This document shows positions 1 to 8,865 of a DNA stretch of 64,000 nucleotides, in pieces; position 1 is the first letter of the stretch, and the number at the start of each line of letters is the position of its first letter. The stretch is from NCBI GenBank assembly GCA_012103255.1, contig WLXD01000007.1, forward strand, positions 241,048 to 305,047. The letters are read 5' to 3'. A program made the translations under genes and the position numbers. The notes under the pieces were generated by a model. It ran no database searches and was not told the DNA's origin. It saw only the letters and a program-made list of their open reading frames with translations. The DNA is from Acidobacteriota bacterium. GTDB taxonomy: Bacteria; Acidobacteriota; UBA890; WLXD01.

Positions 1-1
1 G

Positions 2-439
2 AACGAGGTACCCAACGGTGCGCCGATCCGTCTGCCCGCGGGGATCCTCGGGCCGAAGGCACTGCTGATCAACGAGTACGCCGGTTCGGGTGGTGACTTC
101 TTCCCGTGGATCTTCCGCCAGCAACGTGCCGGCAAGCTCATCGGGAAACGCACCTGGGGCGGACTCGTGAAGTCCTCGGTGCACTACGCGCTCGCCGACG
201 GCGGTGCACTCACCGCGCCCGACAACGCTGTGTTCGATCCGCTCGAGGAAGTCTGGGTGGGCGAGAACATCGGCGTGCCGCCCGACATCGAAGTGGAGAT
301 GGATGCACGGTCGGTGGCAGCGGGCGGCGACCCGCAGCTTGAGCGCGCGGTCCAGGAAGTTCTGAGTGAACTGGAAGAGACCGCCCCGATCACGCCGCCA
401 GCCTTCCCGCGGCCGACGCGCCGCGACGGCCAGCGGTAA
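2..439 (+). CDS. Tricorn-like protease, C-terminal end (partial)
   Basis: Only the last 145 residues are in the window; the gene enters from the left edge in frame 2. The segment has the PDZ/S41-type catalytic core end of tricorn-like proteases: the run NEYAGSGGDFFPW, with the probable nucleophilic Ser codon at 86-88, followed by GKLIGKRTWGG. Tricorn-type enzymes are serine peptidases that degrade peptides; in bacteria they are often exported, but the N-terminus needed to judge this is outside the window. The stop codon TAA (437-439) shares its last base with the ATG of the following ADOP permease (TAATG), so the two are probably co-translated. The family is fairly clear from the motif; the exact subfamily is not. 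Confidence 0.85.
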   Translation, partial: NEVPNGAPIRLPAGILGPKALLINEYAGSGGDFFPWIFRQQRAGKLIGKRTWGGLVKSSVHYALADGGALTAPDNAVFDPLEEVWVGENIGVPPDIEVEMDARSVAAGGDPQLERAVQEVLSELEETAPITPPAFPRPTRRDGQR

Positions 440-2875
440 TGCTCCACGACTTCCGCCACGCGATCCGGGCGCTCCTGCGGGCGCCCGGCTTCGCCGCGGT
501 GGTGGTGGCAACGCTGGCGCTGTCGATTGGCGCCACGACAACGATCTACAGCGTTGTCCGCGGGGTGCTTCTACAACCCCTGCCATTTGCCGATCCGGAT
601 CGCCTGGTCACGCTGTGGCAGCGCGCTCCGGGCGTGGGCGTCGACGAGGACTGGTTCTCGATTGCGCAGTACGCCGACATCCGAGACGACACGCCGGCGC
701 TCGAACATGTGGCCATCACCTGGGGCCAAGAAGTCACCCTGACGGCTGACGGCACCGACCCGGCCCGGGTAGGCGCTCTGCAAGTGTCGTCGTCGTTCTT
801 CGACGTGATGGGTGTAGACCCGCGACTCGGGCGGCGGCTGCGGCCGGAGGACGACGCGCCGGGTGCGGCCCAGAAAGCACTGCTCGGGCACGAGATCTTC
901 GTTCAAAGGTTCGGAGCCGATCCCGCACTCGTCGGCAGCACGATCGCACTGGATGGGCAGCTGGTGGAGATCGTCGGGGTGATGCCCCCGCTTGTGCTCG
1001 ACGCCGATGTCATGCCGACCCTCGTAACCGTGCCCGTGTTCGACCTCTTCCTGTCCTTCCCGCTGCAGGTGGTACCCACTACGAGAGGGTCCGAGAACTA
1101 CAACATCATCGGCAAGCTCGACGCGAGCGCGACGCTCGCCCAACTGGAAACCGAGCTACTCGCGATAGCAGACGGGTTTACACAAGACTCGCTTGCACTC
1201 GCGGCAGGCCTGACCGCGGGAGAGGACTTCTGGGTCGGCGTCGTGCCGCTGATCGAGGAAGTGACGGGTGAGATCAATGCGCCCCTCGTGCTTCTGCTGG
1301 CCGCTACCTTCGTGCTCCTGTTGATCGCTTGCGCCAACGTGGCGAACCTGCTGCTCACCCGAGCCACGACAAAACAGCGTGAACTCAGCATTCGCGCATC
1401 GCTCGGCGCGCCTCGCCAACGGATGATCCGTCTTGCGATGCTCGGGAGCCTGCTGCTATCCGGAGCAGGTGGTGCCATCGGCGTCATGATCGCGATCACG
1501 GCTGTTGCCGCGCTGCATGCCGTGGCGCCCAGCGATCTACCTCGACTGTCGGAGATCGGTGTGGATCCGGGAGTACTGCTCTTCGCCGCCGGACTCTGCA
1601 TCCTCTCCAGCGTCGTGTTCGGCGTCGGCCCCGCCATTCGCACCGCCACCGCCGATCCCGGTGAGGTGCTGCGCGAAGGCAGCGCTGCCGCGCGCGCGCG
1701 CTCGCTCTGGCGCAACGGGGCCTCCAGCGCCCTGGTCGTGCTACAGGTCGCCCTTTCCATGTTGCTGGTGGTCGGGGCGGGATTGCTGGTACGCACGTTC
1801 TGGCAACTGCAGACGGTAGACCCCGGCTTCGACGCCGACCGCGCCCTATCTTTCCGCGTCGCTCTTGCCGGCGACAGATACGGCGACCCGGCCGCCCGGT
1901 ACGACTTCTACGATCAACTGTTCGAACGCACCCGGGGCGACCACGGCTGGTGGGGCCTCGCTGCTGCCGCTGACGCGCGGCCTCGCTTGGACCGACTTCG
2001 TCGTTGAAGGCTTCAACAACGACAACCCGGACGATCGCATCGTGGCCGACGTGATCACAGTGACGCCTGGTTTCTTCGCGGCGATGCGGACGGACATCGT
2101 GCACGGGCGTTCCTTCGAAGCCCTCGACTCGAACGAGCCCCTGGTTGTGATCGTGAACCAGCAGTTCGCGGACCGTTTCTGGGGTGCGGACCAGGCCGTT
2201 GGCAAGTGGATAGCGACCAATCCAGAGCGCCCGATGACGGTGATTGGCGTGTCGGAGACAGTGCGGCACTACGGCCCGGCCGCCGAGACGAGACCGGCCG
2301 TTTTCTACCCGTACCAGGGCCGTCCGCATCGTGCGCTATTTGGCGTCGTCGGAGTCGCTGAGGGTGCTGATCCGATGGCACTGGCCGATTCGGTGCGTCG
2401 GACTGTGCGCGAACTCGACTCGCAGGTTGCCGTGTCGAACATCGACTCGATGCGCGGCCGATTCCGCGACTCGCTCGCTCAGCAGCAGGTGATCATGTGG
2501 CTGCTCAACTTCTTCGGGGTCACCGCGATCACGCTGGCCACAGTGGGGCTCTTCGGCGTCCTGTCGTTCGCTGTCGCCAACCAGACGCGAGAAGTCGGCA
2601 TCCGCAAGGCCCTCGGCGCGCAACGCCGACACCTGTACCAATTGGTGCTGCGCGGCGCCGCGGTGGTCACGCTAGCGGGCCTGATCCTGGGAACTGGTGC
2701 TGCACTCGCCACCGCCCGATCCATTCAAAGCGCGGTGTTCGGCGCCGCCCAAGTTGATGCCCTCGCAATTCTCGTAGCCGCGAGTCTGGTGCTTGTCACT
2801 GCGGCCGGTGCCAGTTTCATACCCGCACGCCGAGCAACGCGCATCGACCCGATGGTGGCGCTCAAGCAAGACTGA
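439..2875 (+). pseudogene. ADOP-type ABC permease (FtsX/MacB-like), frameshifted
   Basis: The first frame (439 to about 1935) encodes a permease N-terminus with a membrane segment at residues 18-40, a MacB-like periplasmic region, and the first FtsX core around residues 283-400 containing LLIACANVANLLL. The rest (about 1935-2875) continues in another frame with SLLPLTRGLAWTDFVVEG, the second periplasmic region and the second FtsX domain ending PARRATRIDPMVALKQD. The switch lies near 1930-1945, in a cggggcg stretch, where a few codons of the usual 'RALPGV' segment also seem missing, so a short deletion is likely. There is no N-terminal prefix domain and no PadR partner, unlike most other permeases here. 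Either a recent pseudogene or a sequencing error. It overlaps the upstream protease stop by one base. Confidence 0.85.
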
Positions 2876-2883
2876 CTCGCCGC

Positions 2884-3858
2884 CTACTGCGGCAACGTCA
2901 CCTTGCGAATCACAAGCCGCGCCCGCGCGAGCCGTCCCCAGATGCCATCGATGTTGTTCATGTAGAGCACGCCGCGATTCGCCGCGATGCCATTAGGCGC
3001 GCCCAAGCTTGCCTCTGCCAGGGGACCATCAACGAGGCCGTACTGATAGTTGCCCGTGATCATCTCGACGCTTCCATCATCGCGACCGACGCGCCACAAC
3101 GAGTGGCTCTTGATCTTTGTCACGTAGAAATTGCCGTTGACGAACACGAGGTGGGCGTTGCCTCGCACGTTGCGATCAAGGGCCGACTGCGGCCAGCCGC
3201 CGGCAGGCTCGATGGTGGTGTGGATCGACGCATTCCCTTCGGCGTCGACCTTCACCAGATGGTCGTTCTGGAAGTTGACCATGTAGAGGTCGCCCTGATC
3301 GTCAAAGATGATCCCGTTGGGGCAGTTATATAGCTCCGACCGAGAGAACGTGCTGGCTGTGCCGTCGCGCTCAACCCGCACCACGCTGCCGTCGTTGCAA
3401 TTGGCAACAAACATCACGCCCTCGGCATCAACCGCAATCGCCACCGGGCCGTTCAGGCCCTCGTTGGTAACGAGCGACTTGTCTCCGCTCCGAGTGACTC
3501 TGTAGATCGAGTTCGTAAAGAACTCAGACTGCAGGACGTCGCCATTGATGTCGATGGCATTGCCGGAGGCACCGTAGAAGCCGTCTGCGAGCACCTCCCC
3601 TTCGCCGTCCGGATAGATCCGCCACAGCGTGTCGCCGAACGCAGTCGTGTAGATGTAGCCAAGAGCATCCACGGTGATGCCGCCGAGGCGGCCCCACGAA
3701 GTGAGTTCGATATCTACCGGGAGAGTCGACACGGCGGGCTCGGCCGGCGTGCCCGTCTGCTGTGCCAGCGCGACTGGGGCGCTGGCGAACATCAGGCATG
3801 CCACGAAGACCGCGATGCCCCGAGATGAGTAACGGCCAACTGTCGGATGGGTGTGCAT
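2884..3858 (-). CDS. Secreted SMP-30/NHL-like beta-propeller protein
   Basis: A 324-residue protein with an N-terminal signal peptide (hydrophobic stretch about residues 14-32, cleavage near ALAQQ). The rest is a series of about 45-residue repeats of the type 'G(I/V)TVDALGYIYTT... LWRI', 'VAIAVDAEGVMFVAN', 'NGIIFDDQGDLYMVNF', typical of six-bladed propellers of the SMP-30/gluconolactonase/NHL group. No metal-binding site can be assigned with confidence, so enzymatic function is unproven. It is convergent with the ADOP gene to its left, only 8 bases away. An AT-rich inverted repeat lies 45-69 bases upstream of the start. Confidence 0.8.
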   Translation of the reverse strand: MHTHPTVGRYSSRGIAVFVACLMFASAPVALAQQTGTPAEPAVSTLPVDIELTSWGRLGGITVDALGYIYTTAFGDTLWRIYPDGEGEVLADGFYGASGNAIDINGDVLQSEFFTNSIYRVTRSGDKSLVTNEGLNGPVAIAVDAEGVMFVANCNDGSVVRVERDGTASTFSRSELYNCPNGIIFDDQGDLYMVNFQNDHLVKVDAEGNASIHTTIEPAGGWPQSALDRNVRGNAHLVFVNGNFYVTKIKSHSLWRVGRDDGSVEMITGNYQYGLVDGPLAEASLGAPNGIAANRGVLYMNNIDGIWGRLARARLVIRKVTLPQ

Positions 3859-3902
3859 TTCGACTCCGGTGTATGCCCCAGTAGCAAAAGGGGAAGGATC
3901 CT

Positions 3903-3927
3903 ATTTTTATATCACCTTGATAAAAAT
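3903..3927. promoter_or_regulatory. AT-rich inverted repeat upstream of propeller gene
   Basis: ATTTTTAT (3903-3910) and ATAAAAAT (3920-3927) are perfect inverted arms with a 9-base spacer, in an otherwise GC-rich region and 45-69 bases upstream of the minus-strand beta-propeller gene. A repressor operator or a promoter element is likely. The binding protein is unknown. Confidence 0.5.
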
Positions 3928-4017
3928 AAATCCGGGACATATTCACCGAACTGCGGGGCTCCTCTCGTAGGCAACGGACTCGTCCTCCCCGACGCCTGAC
4001 CGGGCGCGCGCTCCTTG

Positions 4018-4446
4018 TCAGAAAGTGACGTCGAAGCGGCGGCCCTCACGTTTGAATACGACGGTCTTCAGATCGCGGTCGGTCAACTTGCTGATCAGCT
4101 TCTCGCCACCGCCGTAGCTCGCTACGGTCGCGCCATTGATTTCGACAATGCGATCGCCGGCCTGGAGGCCGAGTTCGGCGGCTCTTGATCCGAGACTCAC
4201 GCGTCGCACCTCTAGCGTTCCGTCGCGCACCGGCAGTTCATCCGCGCTACGGAAGGGACCGCCGAACCACAGCCCGTGCGGCGACGGAGAAAGCGAGACG
4301 CTTGGACTGGGACTCGGCGATGGCGACGGGCTGGGCGACGGCGACGGGCTCGGCGAAGGGTCGGGCGACCCGGCACAAGCGGACACCGCGACCACTGTGA
4401 AAGACAATCCGATCGCCAACACTCCGCGCTTCGCAAGTAGCCGCAT
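4018..4446 (-). CDS. PDZ-domain lipoprotein with Ser-Pro linker
   Basis: A 142-residue protein. I start it at MRLLAKRG because a GAGG sequence lies about 8 bases upstream and the following sequence forms a lipoprotein signal peptide ending VSAC (Cys about residue 23). After the Cys comes an unusual uninterrupted Ser-Pro repeat of about 25 residues, then a compact PDZ domain (about residues 62-142) with RAAELGLQAGDRIVEINGATV. The SP tract would act as an extended spacer between the membrane anchor and the PDZ domain. It lies downstream of the PadR-ADOP pair on the same strand, after a 104-base gap. The gap holds a small inverted repeat (TTAGA caa TCTAA, 4511-4523), so it may have its own promoter. 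The PDZ partner is unknown. Confidence 0.8.
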   Translation of the reverse strand: MRLLAKRGVLAIGLSFTVVAVSACAGSPDPSPSPSPSPSPSPSPSPSPSVSLSPSPHGLWFGGPFRSADELPVRDGTLEVRRVSLGSRAAELGLQAGDRIVEINGATVASYGGGEKLISKLTDRDLKTVVFKREGRRFDVTF

Positions 4447-4550
4447 GCCCGATACCTCACTGAGAATTCGCCAGGGACGTGTCCGGAATGAACCGGCTCT
4501 CTTTCGTTCCTTAGACAATCTAAATGAAGAAAGGGTTGGAAAACAGAGTG

Positions 4551-7190
4551 CTAGTCGTCGCGGAGCGATTGCATCGGATCGGCAGTCGCTGCCCGCCGCA
4601 TCGGAGCCGCCACGGCGGCCGTGGCGGCCACGAGCACCAGCGGAACCACCAGCGAGAGCAGCTCGGCCACTGAGGGCTGGGCTCCGGCCAGATAGCCGCC
4701 GAGAGCACGCGCACCGAGAGCAGCTGCGACCGAGCCGACAATGACGCCGCCCGCCACGGGACCCAACCCCTGCCGGAGGACCAACCGTCGGATTCTCCCG
4801 GGGCTGGCTCCGAGCGTGAGACGCAGGCCCATCTCTCGATTACGGCGTGCGACACCATATCCCACCACGCCGTAGATGCCGATCGCGCCGAGCATCAAAG
4901 CAACTCCCCCGAAAGTCGCGAGGAGAACGAGCAAGTACCGCTGGGCGTGAATCGATGCCGCCGCAACGGTTTCGAGCGTCCGAATATCGGCAACTGGCTG
5001 TTGAGGGTCGACCTCGGCAACCGCGCGCCGAATGGCCGGCGCCAGCGCCAGGGGGTCGGGCGTGTTGGTCTCGATCACGAACTCGAAGTGGGCCCACGCG
5101 AACGTCACTTGCGCCTGCGACTGGTAGACATGCGGCCTTGGCTGCTGGTCGAGGCCCAGATGAACGGTGTCCCCGACCACGCCGATGATCTGCCAGCGCA
5201 TGGCCGCGTTCGCGAGGAATTGCCCCACAGCAGGCCGATCCCCGAAGAGTTCGCGCGCCAGCGTCTCGTTGATAATCAACGAATTCGGGTTGGCCGTGGC
5301 GACGTCCGCCGCCGAGTAGGTGCGCCCTTCCACAATCGGGATTCCGGCGGCTTGGAAATAGCCTGGGGTGATTCCATCCCATCCGGTCGTGAGTTCCGTC
5401 TCGCGCGGGGGTTCACCCTCGACGGGCGGCACGGTCACCGTGATGGCCCGGCCGGAGAGCGGCAGCGTCCACGCGCCGCCAACACCTGCAACGCCCGGAA
5501 CGCGGCGAAGTCGCCCTTCGAGGTCACCAACGAAAGCGCCGATGGCAGCCGGCGTGTCGTAGCGATTGGACGGCAGAACCACCTTGGCGGCAAGTCGTGA
5601 CTGCTGCTGGAAGCCGGTCTCGGCGGTCGACAGTTCGACGTAGCGTTGGAGCATCGCGCCCGCCGCGAAGACCAGCACCACCACGAGCGCCGACTCCGCG
5701 GCGACGAGGAGATTCAGCGTACCTTCGCCGCGGCCCACGGTGCCGCGAGCGCCGCTGCCCGCCACCGCCGCCGTGGCGCCGGCGCGGCCGCCACGCAGCG
5801 CCGGGAGGGTGCCGAACAGCAGCATGGCCACCAAGGCGACCGCCCCCGTGAACAACCCCGCGCGCAGATCCATCTGAATCTCGGCAACACGAGGCAGGTC
5901 CGCGGGTGCGGACCACAGCATGGCTCGCAGCAGCCCCTGACCAACCAGCACAGCCGCAATTACGCCGGCGCCTGCGAGCGCCAGGTGCTCGGCGAGAAGT
6001 TGCCGCGTCAGTCGAGCACGACCGGCACCCAGCGCAGCGCGCAGGGCGAGCTCGTCCGCACGTTGGGTGTTGCGGGCAAGCAGGAGATTCGCGACGTTGG
6101 CACACGCGATGAGGAGCACGAGCACGACCGCGGTCAGTAACGTGAGCAGCGCCGGACGGACCTCGGTGACTACTTCCTCATGCAGTAGGATCGGACTGAA
6201 CCCGTCGGCGGCGAACGGCCGTGGCGCGGCTTCATTCGCGAGCGCGCTCAGTGTCTTCAGTTCGTCGCGCGCCTGAGCGATCGTCACGCCAGGAGCCAAC
6301 CGGGCGATCACGTGCTCGCCCCAGAGGTTCAAGGTTGTCAGGTCGTATTCGCTATAGACCCGCGGCAACCACATCTCGACATCGGCCGGGAAGTCGAGAC
6401 GGAAGGAAGCAGGCATCACGCCGACTATCACGGTGGGGCGACCGTTGATCGTGACCGTCCGCCCGACAGCCCCAGGATCAGCCGCGAAACGACTCTGCCA
6501 ATAGGCGTACGAGAGTACGGCCAGATCGGTCTCGCCGGCCGCCTCGTCCGCCGGAACGAACGCACGCCCGCGCGCGGCGGCCACGCCCAGGACATCGAAG
6601 AAATCTGTGGTGACCAGTGCAGCGATGACCTGTTCGGGCTCCTGAGTCTCCACCAGCGAGACGCGCTGGGGAGCCTGGATGCCAGCAAAGCCGCTGAAAG
6701 CGTCGGCGTATTCGCGGTAGTAGTCGACGTCGAACGCAGTCATCTTGCCCCGGTCGGTGCGGTCGGCCCGGACCTGCCAAGGCACGACCAGTTGCTCGGG
6801 GTTCGCGAAGGGCAACGGCCGAAGGAGCAGGGCGTCCAGAACGCTGAACACGGCGGCGTTGCCGCCCACGCCGAGACCGAGGGCCAGCAGCGCTACGGCG
6901 GTCAGCGTGGGTTGCGAGCGCAAGCCGCGCAGGCCGAATCGGACGTCACCAAAGAACTCCACGAGCCAGCGCACACCGCGTTCGTCACGATGCATGTCCT
7001 TGACGCGCGCCACGCCGCCGAACGCACGTTCCGCGATTCGCCGCGCCTCGTCGTGGCTCCTGCCAGCGGCGCGATGCCGCGCGATTTCGCGCTCGAGATG
7101 GAACCGGATCTCCTCGTCCAGCTCTCGTTCGACAACCGACCGCCGGAAGAAGTTGCGAGCACGATCAGCCAGTCCACGCAGGAATCCCAT
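4551..7190 (-). CDS. ADOP-type ABC permease, type-1 prefix
   Basis: An 879-residue permease. Residues 1-78 are a soluble prefix (ELDEEIRFHLE... EARRIAERAFGG) typical of ADOP N-termini. The core follows: first membrane helix about 96-117 (ALGLGVGGNAAVFSVL), MacB-like periplasmic region, FtsX domain about 350-480 (LVLLIACANVANLLLARN), second periplasmic region, and last FtsX domain from about residue 750 to the end (ATADPMQSLRDD). ADOPs resemble MacB/FtsX permeases but usually lack an adjacent ATPase gene, and none is adjacent here; substrate unknown. The start is the ATG one base after the PadR stop (TGAcATG), so translation is coupled. An in-frame ATG farther upstream would overlap PadR and is less likely. 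Confidence 0.93.
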   Translation of the reverse strand: MGFLRGLADRARNFFRRSVVERELDEEIRFHLEREIARHRAAGRSHDEARRIAERAFGGVARVKDMHRDERGVRWLVEFFGDVRFGLRGLRSQPTLTAVALLALGLGVGGNAAVFSVLDALLLRPLPFANPEQLVVPWQVRADRTDRGKMTAFDVDYYREYADAFSGFAGIQAPQRVSLVETQEPEQVIAALVTTDFFDVLGVAAARGRAFVPADEAAGETDLAVLSYAYWQSRFAADPGAVGRTVTINGRPTVIVGVMPASFRLDFPADVEMWLPRVYSEYDLTTLNLWGEHVIARLAPGVTIAQARDELKTLSALANEAAPRPFAADGFSPILLHEEVVTEVRPALLTLLTAVVLVLLIACANVANLLLARNTQRADELALRAALGAGRARLTRQLLAEHLALAGAGVIAAVLVGQGLLRAMLWSAPADLPRVAEIQMDLRAGLFTGAVALVAMLLFGTLPALRGGRAGATAAVAGSGARGTVGRGEGTLNLLVAAESALVVVLVFAAGAMLQRYVELSTAETGFQQQSRLAAKVVLPSNRYDTPAAIGAFVGDLEGRLRRVPGVAGVGGAWTLPLSGRAITVTVPPVEGEPPRETELTTGWDGITPGYFQAAGIPIVEGRTYSAADVATANPNSLIINETLARELFGDRPAVGQFLANAAMRWQIIGVVGDTVHLGLDQQPRPHVYQSQAQVTFAWAHFEFVIETNTPDPLALAPAIRRAVAEVDPQQPVADIRTLETVAAASIHAQRYLLVLLATFGGVALMLGAIGIYGVVGYGVARRNREMGLRLTLGASPGRIRRLVLRQGLGPVAGGVIVGSVAAALGARALGGYLAGAQPSVAELLSLVVPLVLVAATAAVAAPMRRAATADPMQSLRDD

Positions 7191-7191
7191 G

Positions 7192-7524
7192 TCACTCGCC
7201 CTCCGGAACGGGCTCGAGCACCTTCTCGACAGCGCCAACCGAGCGACGCCATCGCGCAATCTCGTCGTCGAGCGCTCGCCGACCGGCGCCGGTGAGTTCG
7301 TAGTATCGCGCCCGTCGCCCGAGCTCACTCGTTTGCCATGCGGCCTTCACCAGTCCGCGCAGCTTCAGTCGCTGGAGCGCTGGGTACACGGACCCTTGGC
7401 CGATGTCGAACACGCCGTCGGTGGTGTCACGCAGCCGTTCGCAGATGCGCCAGCCGTGCATGGATCCGGAAGCCAGCGTGCGGAGCACCAGCATGTCGAG
7501 GGTGCCGCGAAGCAAGTCGCTCAT
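7192..7524 (-). CDS. PadR-family transcriptional regulator (ADOP partner, subfamily A)
   Basis: A 110-residue winged-helix regulator. The core MSDLLRGTLDMLVLRTLASG, then MHGWRICERL and GSVYPALQRLKLRGLV, matches the acidobacterial PadR type that pairs with ADOPs. Upstream in-frame ATGs exist, but this start puts the protein at the usual length and leaves room for the operator-like palindrome 59 bases upstream. First gene of a two-gene operon with the permease, 1-base spacing. It probably represses its own operon; the inducer is unknown. Confidence 0.93.
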   Translation of the reverse strand: MSDLLRGTLDMLVLRTLASGSMHGWRICERLRDTTDGVFDIGQGSVYPALQRLKLRGLVKAAWQTSELGRRARYYELTGAGRRALDDEIARWRRSVGAVEKVLEPVPEGE

Positions 7525-7582
7525 GTGAATCGGTGTGCCGGGGATGGCTTGATGTCGAACGTCGACACTAAGCCACATCTTG

Positions 7583-7599
7583 TTGTCGAATGTCAACAA
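7583..7599. promoter_or_regulatory. Putative PadR operator TTGTCGAATGTCAACAA
   Basis: A 17-base imperfect palindrome (part of a longer TTGTTG...CAACAA dyad from 7580) about 59 bases upstream of the PadR start. The same sequence with one base changed occurs 51 bases upstream of the other subfamily-A PadR gene, at 56182-56198. That recurrence makes a specific PadR operator likely. Confidence 0.7.
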
Positions 7600-7611
7600 C
7601 AGGACGTCGAC

Positions 7612-8082
7612 TCACCCCATCGAGGAACTCTGGCGACCGGGCAATCGCACGACCAGGTGGCGGTAGGGACGGGCGAGGCACAAGGGCAGCATGAGCGCGG
7701 CGAGCGCGAAATTGCCGCTCGGTGGGAGGATGGTGCCGCCGAAGGCTAGGCCGTAGTTCACGGCCAAAAAGACACCGGCGGCGGCCCCGAGGCGCGGGGG
7801 CAGACCGGTGACTAACGCGACACCCACCGCCAACTCCCCTACCCCAACCAGGCCGGTGAAGAGCGTCGGCCACTCGAGAACCACCCCGCGTAGGAACGCC
7901 TCGTAGCCGAAGGTCGCGGTTGCCTCCTCGAGCGCACCTTCCAGGGCGTCGCGGAGATAACCCACTGAGTCGTCGCGCCGGAACCACATCGAACCCGACA
8001 GAGTGAACATGACGCCGAACAAGAATCGCTGCAAAGTGAGCACTGCGGTTGCCGAGCTATCGACCCATCCAGGAATCTTCAT
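7612..8082 (-). CDS. DoxX-family membrane protein
   Basis: A 156-residue integral membrane protein with about four helices (around residues 12-32, 70-95, 100-118 and 122-140). The pattern LQRFLFGVMFTLSGSMWF near the N-terminus and FTGLVGVGELAVGVALVTGL in the middle is characteristic of DoxX/DoxD-like proteins, linked in other bacteria to quinone or thiol redox stress. The exact role is unknown. It is transcribed divergently from a PadR gene (8199), and a perfect 12-base palindrome sits in the shared promoter region only 18 bases from its start codon, so PadR control is likely. Confidence 0.8.
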   Translation of the reverse strand: MKIPGWVDSSATAVLTLQRFLFGVMFTLSGSMWFRRDDSVGYLRDALEGALEEATATFGYEAFLRGVVLEWPTLFTGLVGVGELAVGVALVTGLPPRLGAAAGVFLAVNYGLAFGGTILPPSGNFALAALMLPLCLARPYRHLVVRLPGRQSSSMG

Positions 8083-8085
8083 GTA

Positions 8086-8112
8086 TTAAGCTTACATACT
8101 GTAAGCTTACAT
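8086..8112. promoter_or_regulatory. Paired PadR-type operators (TGTAAGCTTACA)
   Basis: TTAAGCTTACAT (8086-8097) and GTAAGCTTACAT (8101-8112) are direct repeats; 8100-8111 reads TGTAAGCTTACA, a perfect palindrome. ATGTA...TACAT dyads are the classic PadR recognition type. The site lies between the divergent DoxX and PadR genes. A related palindrome occurs at 9680-9694. Confidence 0.7.
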
Positions 8113-8198
8113 TGATACAGCTGAGACAGCGTGACACGACAGGTTGCATAAGCCCGCTCAACAGGGAACGCGGGCGAATCTCCAAAACGCGAGTCAGA

Positions 8199-8516
8199 AT
8201 GTCACAGCCACTACCCCATTTGCAATTCGCCGTACTCGGCATTCTCGGGGGCGACCGCCTATCGGGTCGCGACGTTCGGGAACGTCTTGGCGATCTCGGC
8301 GTCGCCCGCGGCCTTACCGCCTTTTACCGGCTGATGTCGCGCCTCGAAGAGTCAGGCATGGTCAAGGGCCGTTACGAGCAGGAAGTAATCGACGGACAGA
8401 TCGTCCGGGAACGCGTCTACAACGCCACCGCCGCTGGACGCCGTGCACGTGATGCCACCGCGAACTTCCATCAGCGCGTGGTGGCGCAATACTCCACCGC
8501 GAAACTCCTTGGCTGA
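8199..8516 (+). CDS. PadR-family transcriptional regulator
   Basis: A 105-residue winged-helix protein (LPHLQFAVLGILGGDRLSGRDVRERL... YRLMSRLEESGMVKGRY). It belongs to a PadR branch distinct from the ADOP-paired forms in this window. The ATG at 8199 is chosen because upstream codons do not look like PadR and would run through the operator region. It overlaps the start region of a small membrane protein gene (TTG at 8509) and is divergent from the DoxX gene. The tandem palindromes at 8086-8112 probably mediate its autoregulation. Confidence 0.88.
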   Translation: MSQPLPHLQFAVLGILGGDRLSGRDVRERLGDLGVARGLTAFYRLMSRLEESGMVKGRYEQEVIDGQIVRERVYNATAAGRRARDATANFHQRVVAQYSTAKLLG

Positions 8517-8844
8517 ATCGCGACCACCCAGAGTCGTTGAATGGCTGGCCGCTGTTCTACCCGAGTCCCGGCGCCAGCTGATGTTCGAGCCGCTCTGCGC
8601 GGAGTTGTGGCGCGACAGGGTTGCTGCCGGGCGCGGCGCCGGCCCGAGGGTGCTGTTCTGGGGCCGAATCGCGGGCAACTTCGTCGGCACCCTCTTCCTG
8701 TCCTGGCCACGCTACTTCCGCGATCAAGGAAGGTTCACGCGTCTTGGCAAGGCCACCGTACTGGCGGCCGGAGCCGTCACCGCTCTGTTCGTGGCGGCGC
8801 TGGTCGACTGGGCGATCTTCGTCGTACGCCACGACTTGTTCTGA
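8509..8844 (+). CDS. Small membrane protein with ADOP-prefix-like segment
   Basis: About 111 residues. The first half (PPRVVEWLAAVLPESRRQLM... LCAELWRDR) resembles the soluble N-terminal prefix found on some ADOP permeases, such as those at 21849-24527 and 47286-49874. The second half carries one clear membrane helix (ATVLAAGAVTALFVAALVDWAIF) and perhaps a short one at FVGTLFLSW. No FtsX domain follows. The start is uncertain: a TTG at 8509 overlaps the PadR stop and is the best-placed candidate; the only upstream ATGs lie deep inside PadR. The PadR pairing suggests a reduced version of the PadR-ADOP cassette. Function unknown. Confidence 0.6.
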   Translation: MAESRPPRVVEWLAAVLPESRRQLMFEPLCAELWRDRVAAGRGAGPRVLFWGRIAGNFVGTLFLSWPRYFRDQGRFTRLGKATVLAAGAVTALFVAALVDWAIFVVRHDLF

Positions 8845-8865
8845 GTTCGGCCCGCCCCGTGGCGG

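Noticed and set aside
4270..4360. Repetitive GGCGAC-type DNA, possible CRISPR or satellite
   Set aside because: It encodes the Ser-Pro linker of the PDZ lipoprotein; there are no unique spacers or palindromic repeats.
6312..7295. Plus-strand open frame within the ADOP at 4551-7190
   Set aside because: Shadow frame; no starts or motifs, and the minus strand encodes a full permease plus PadR.
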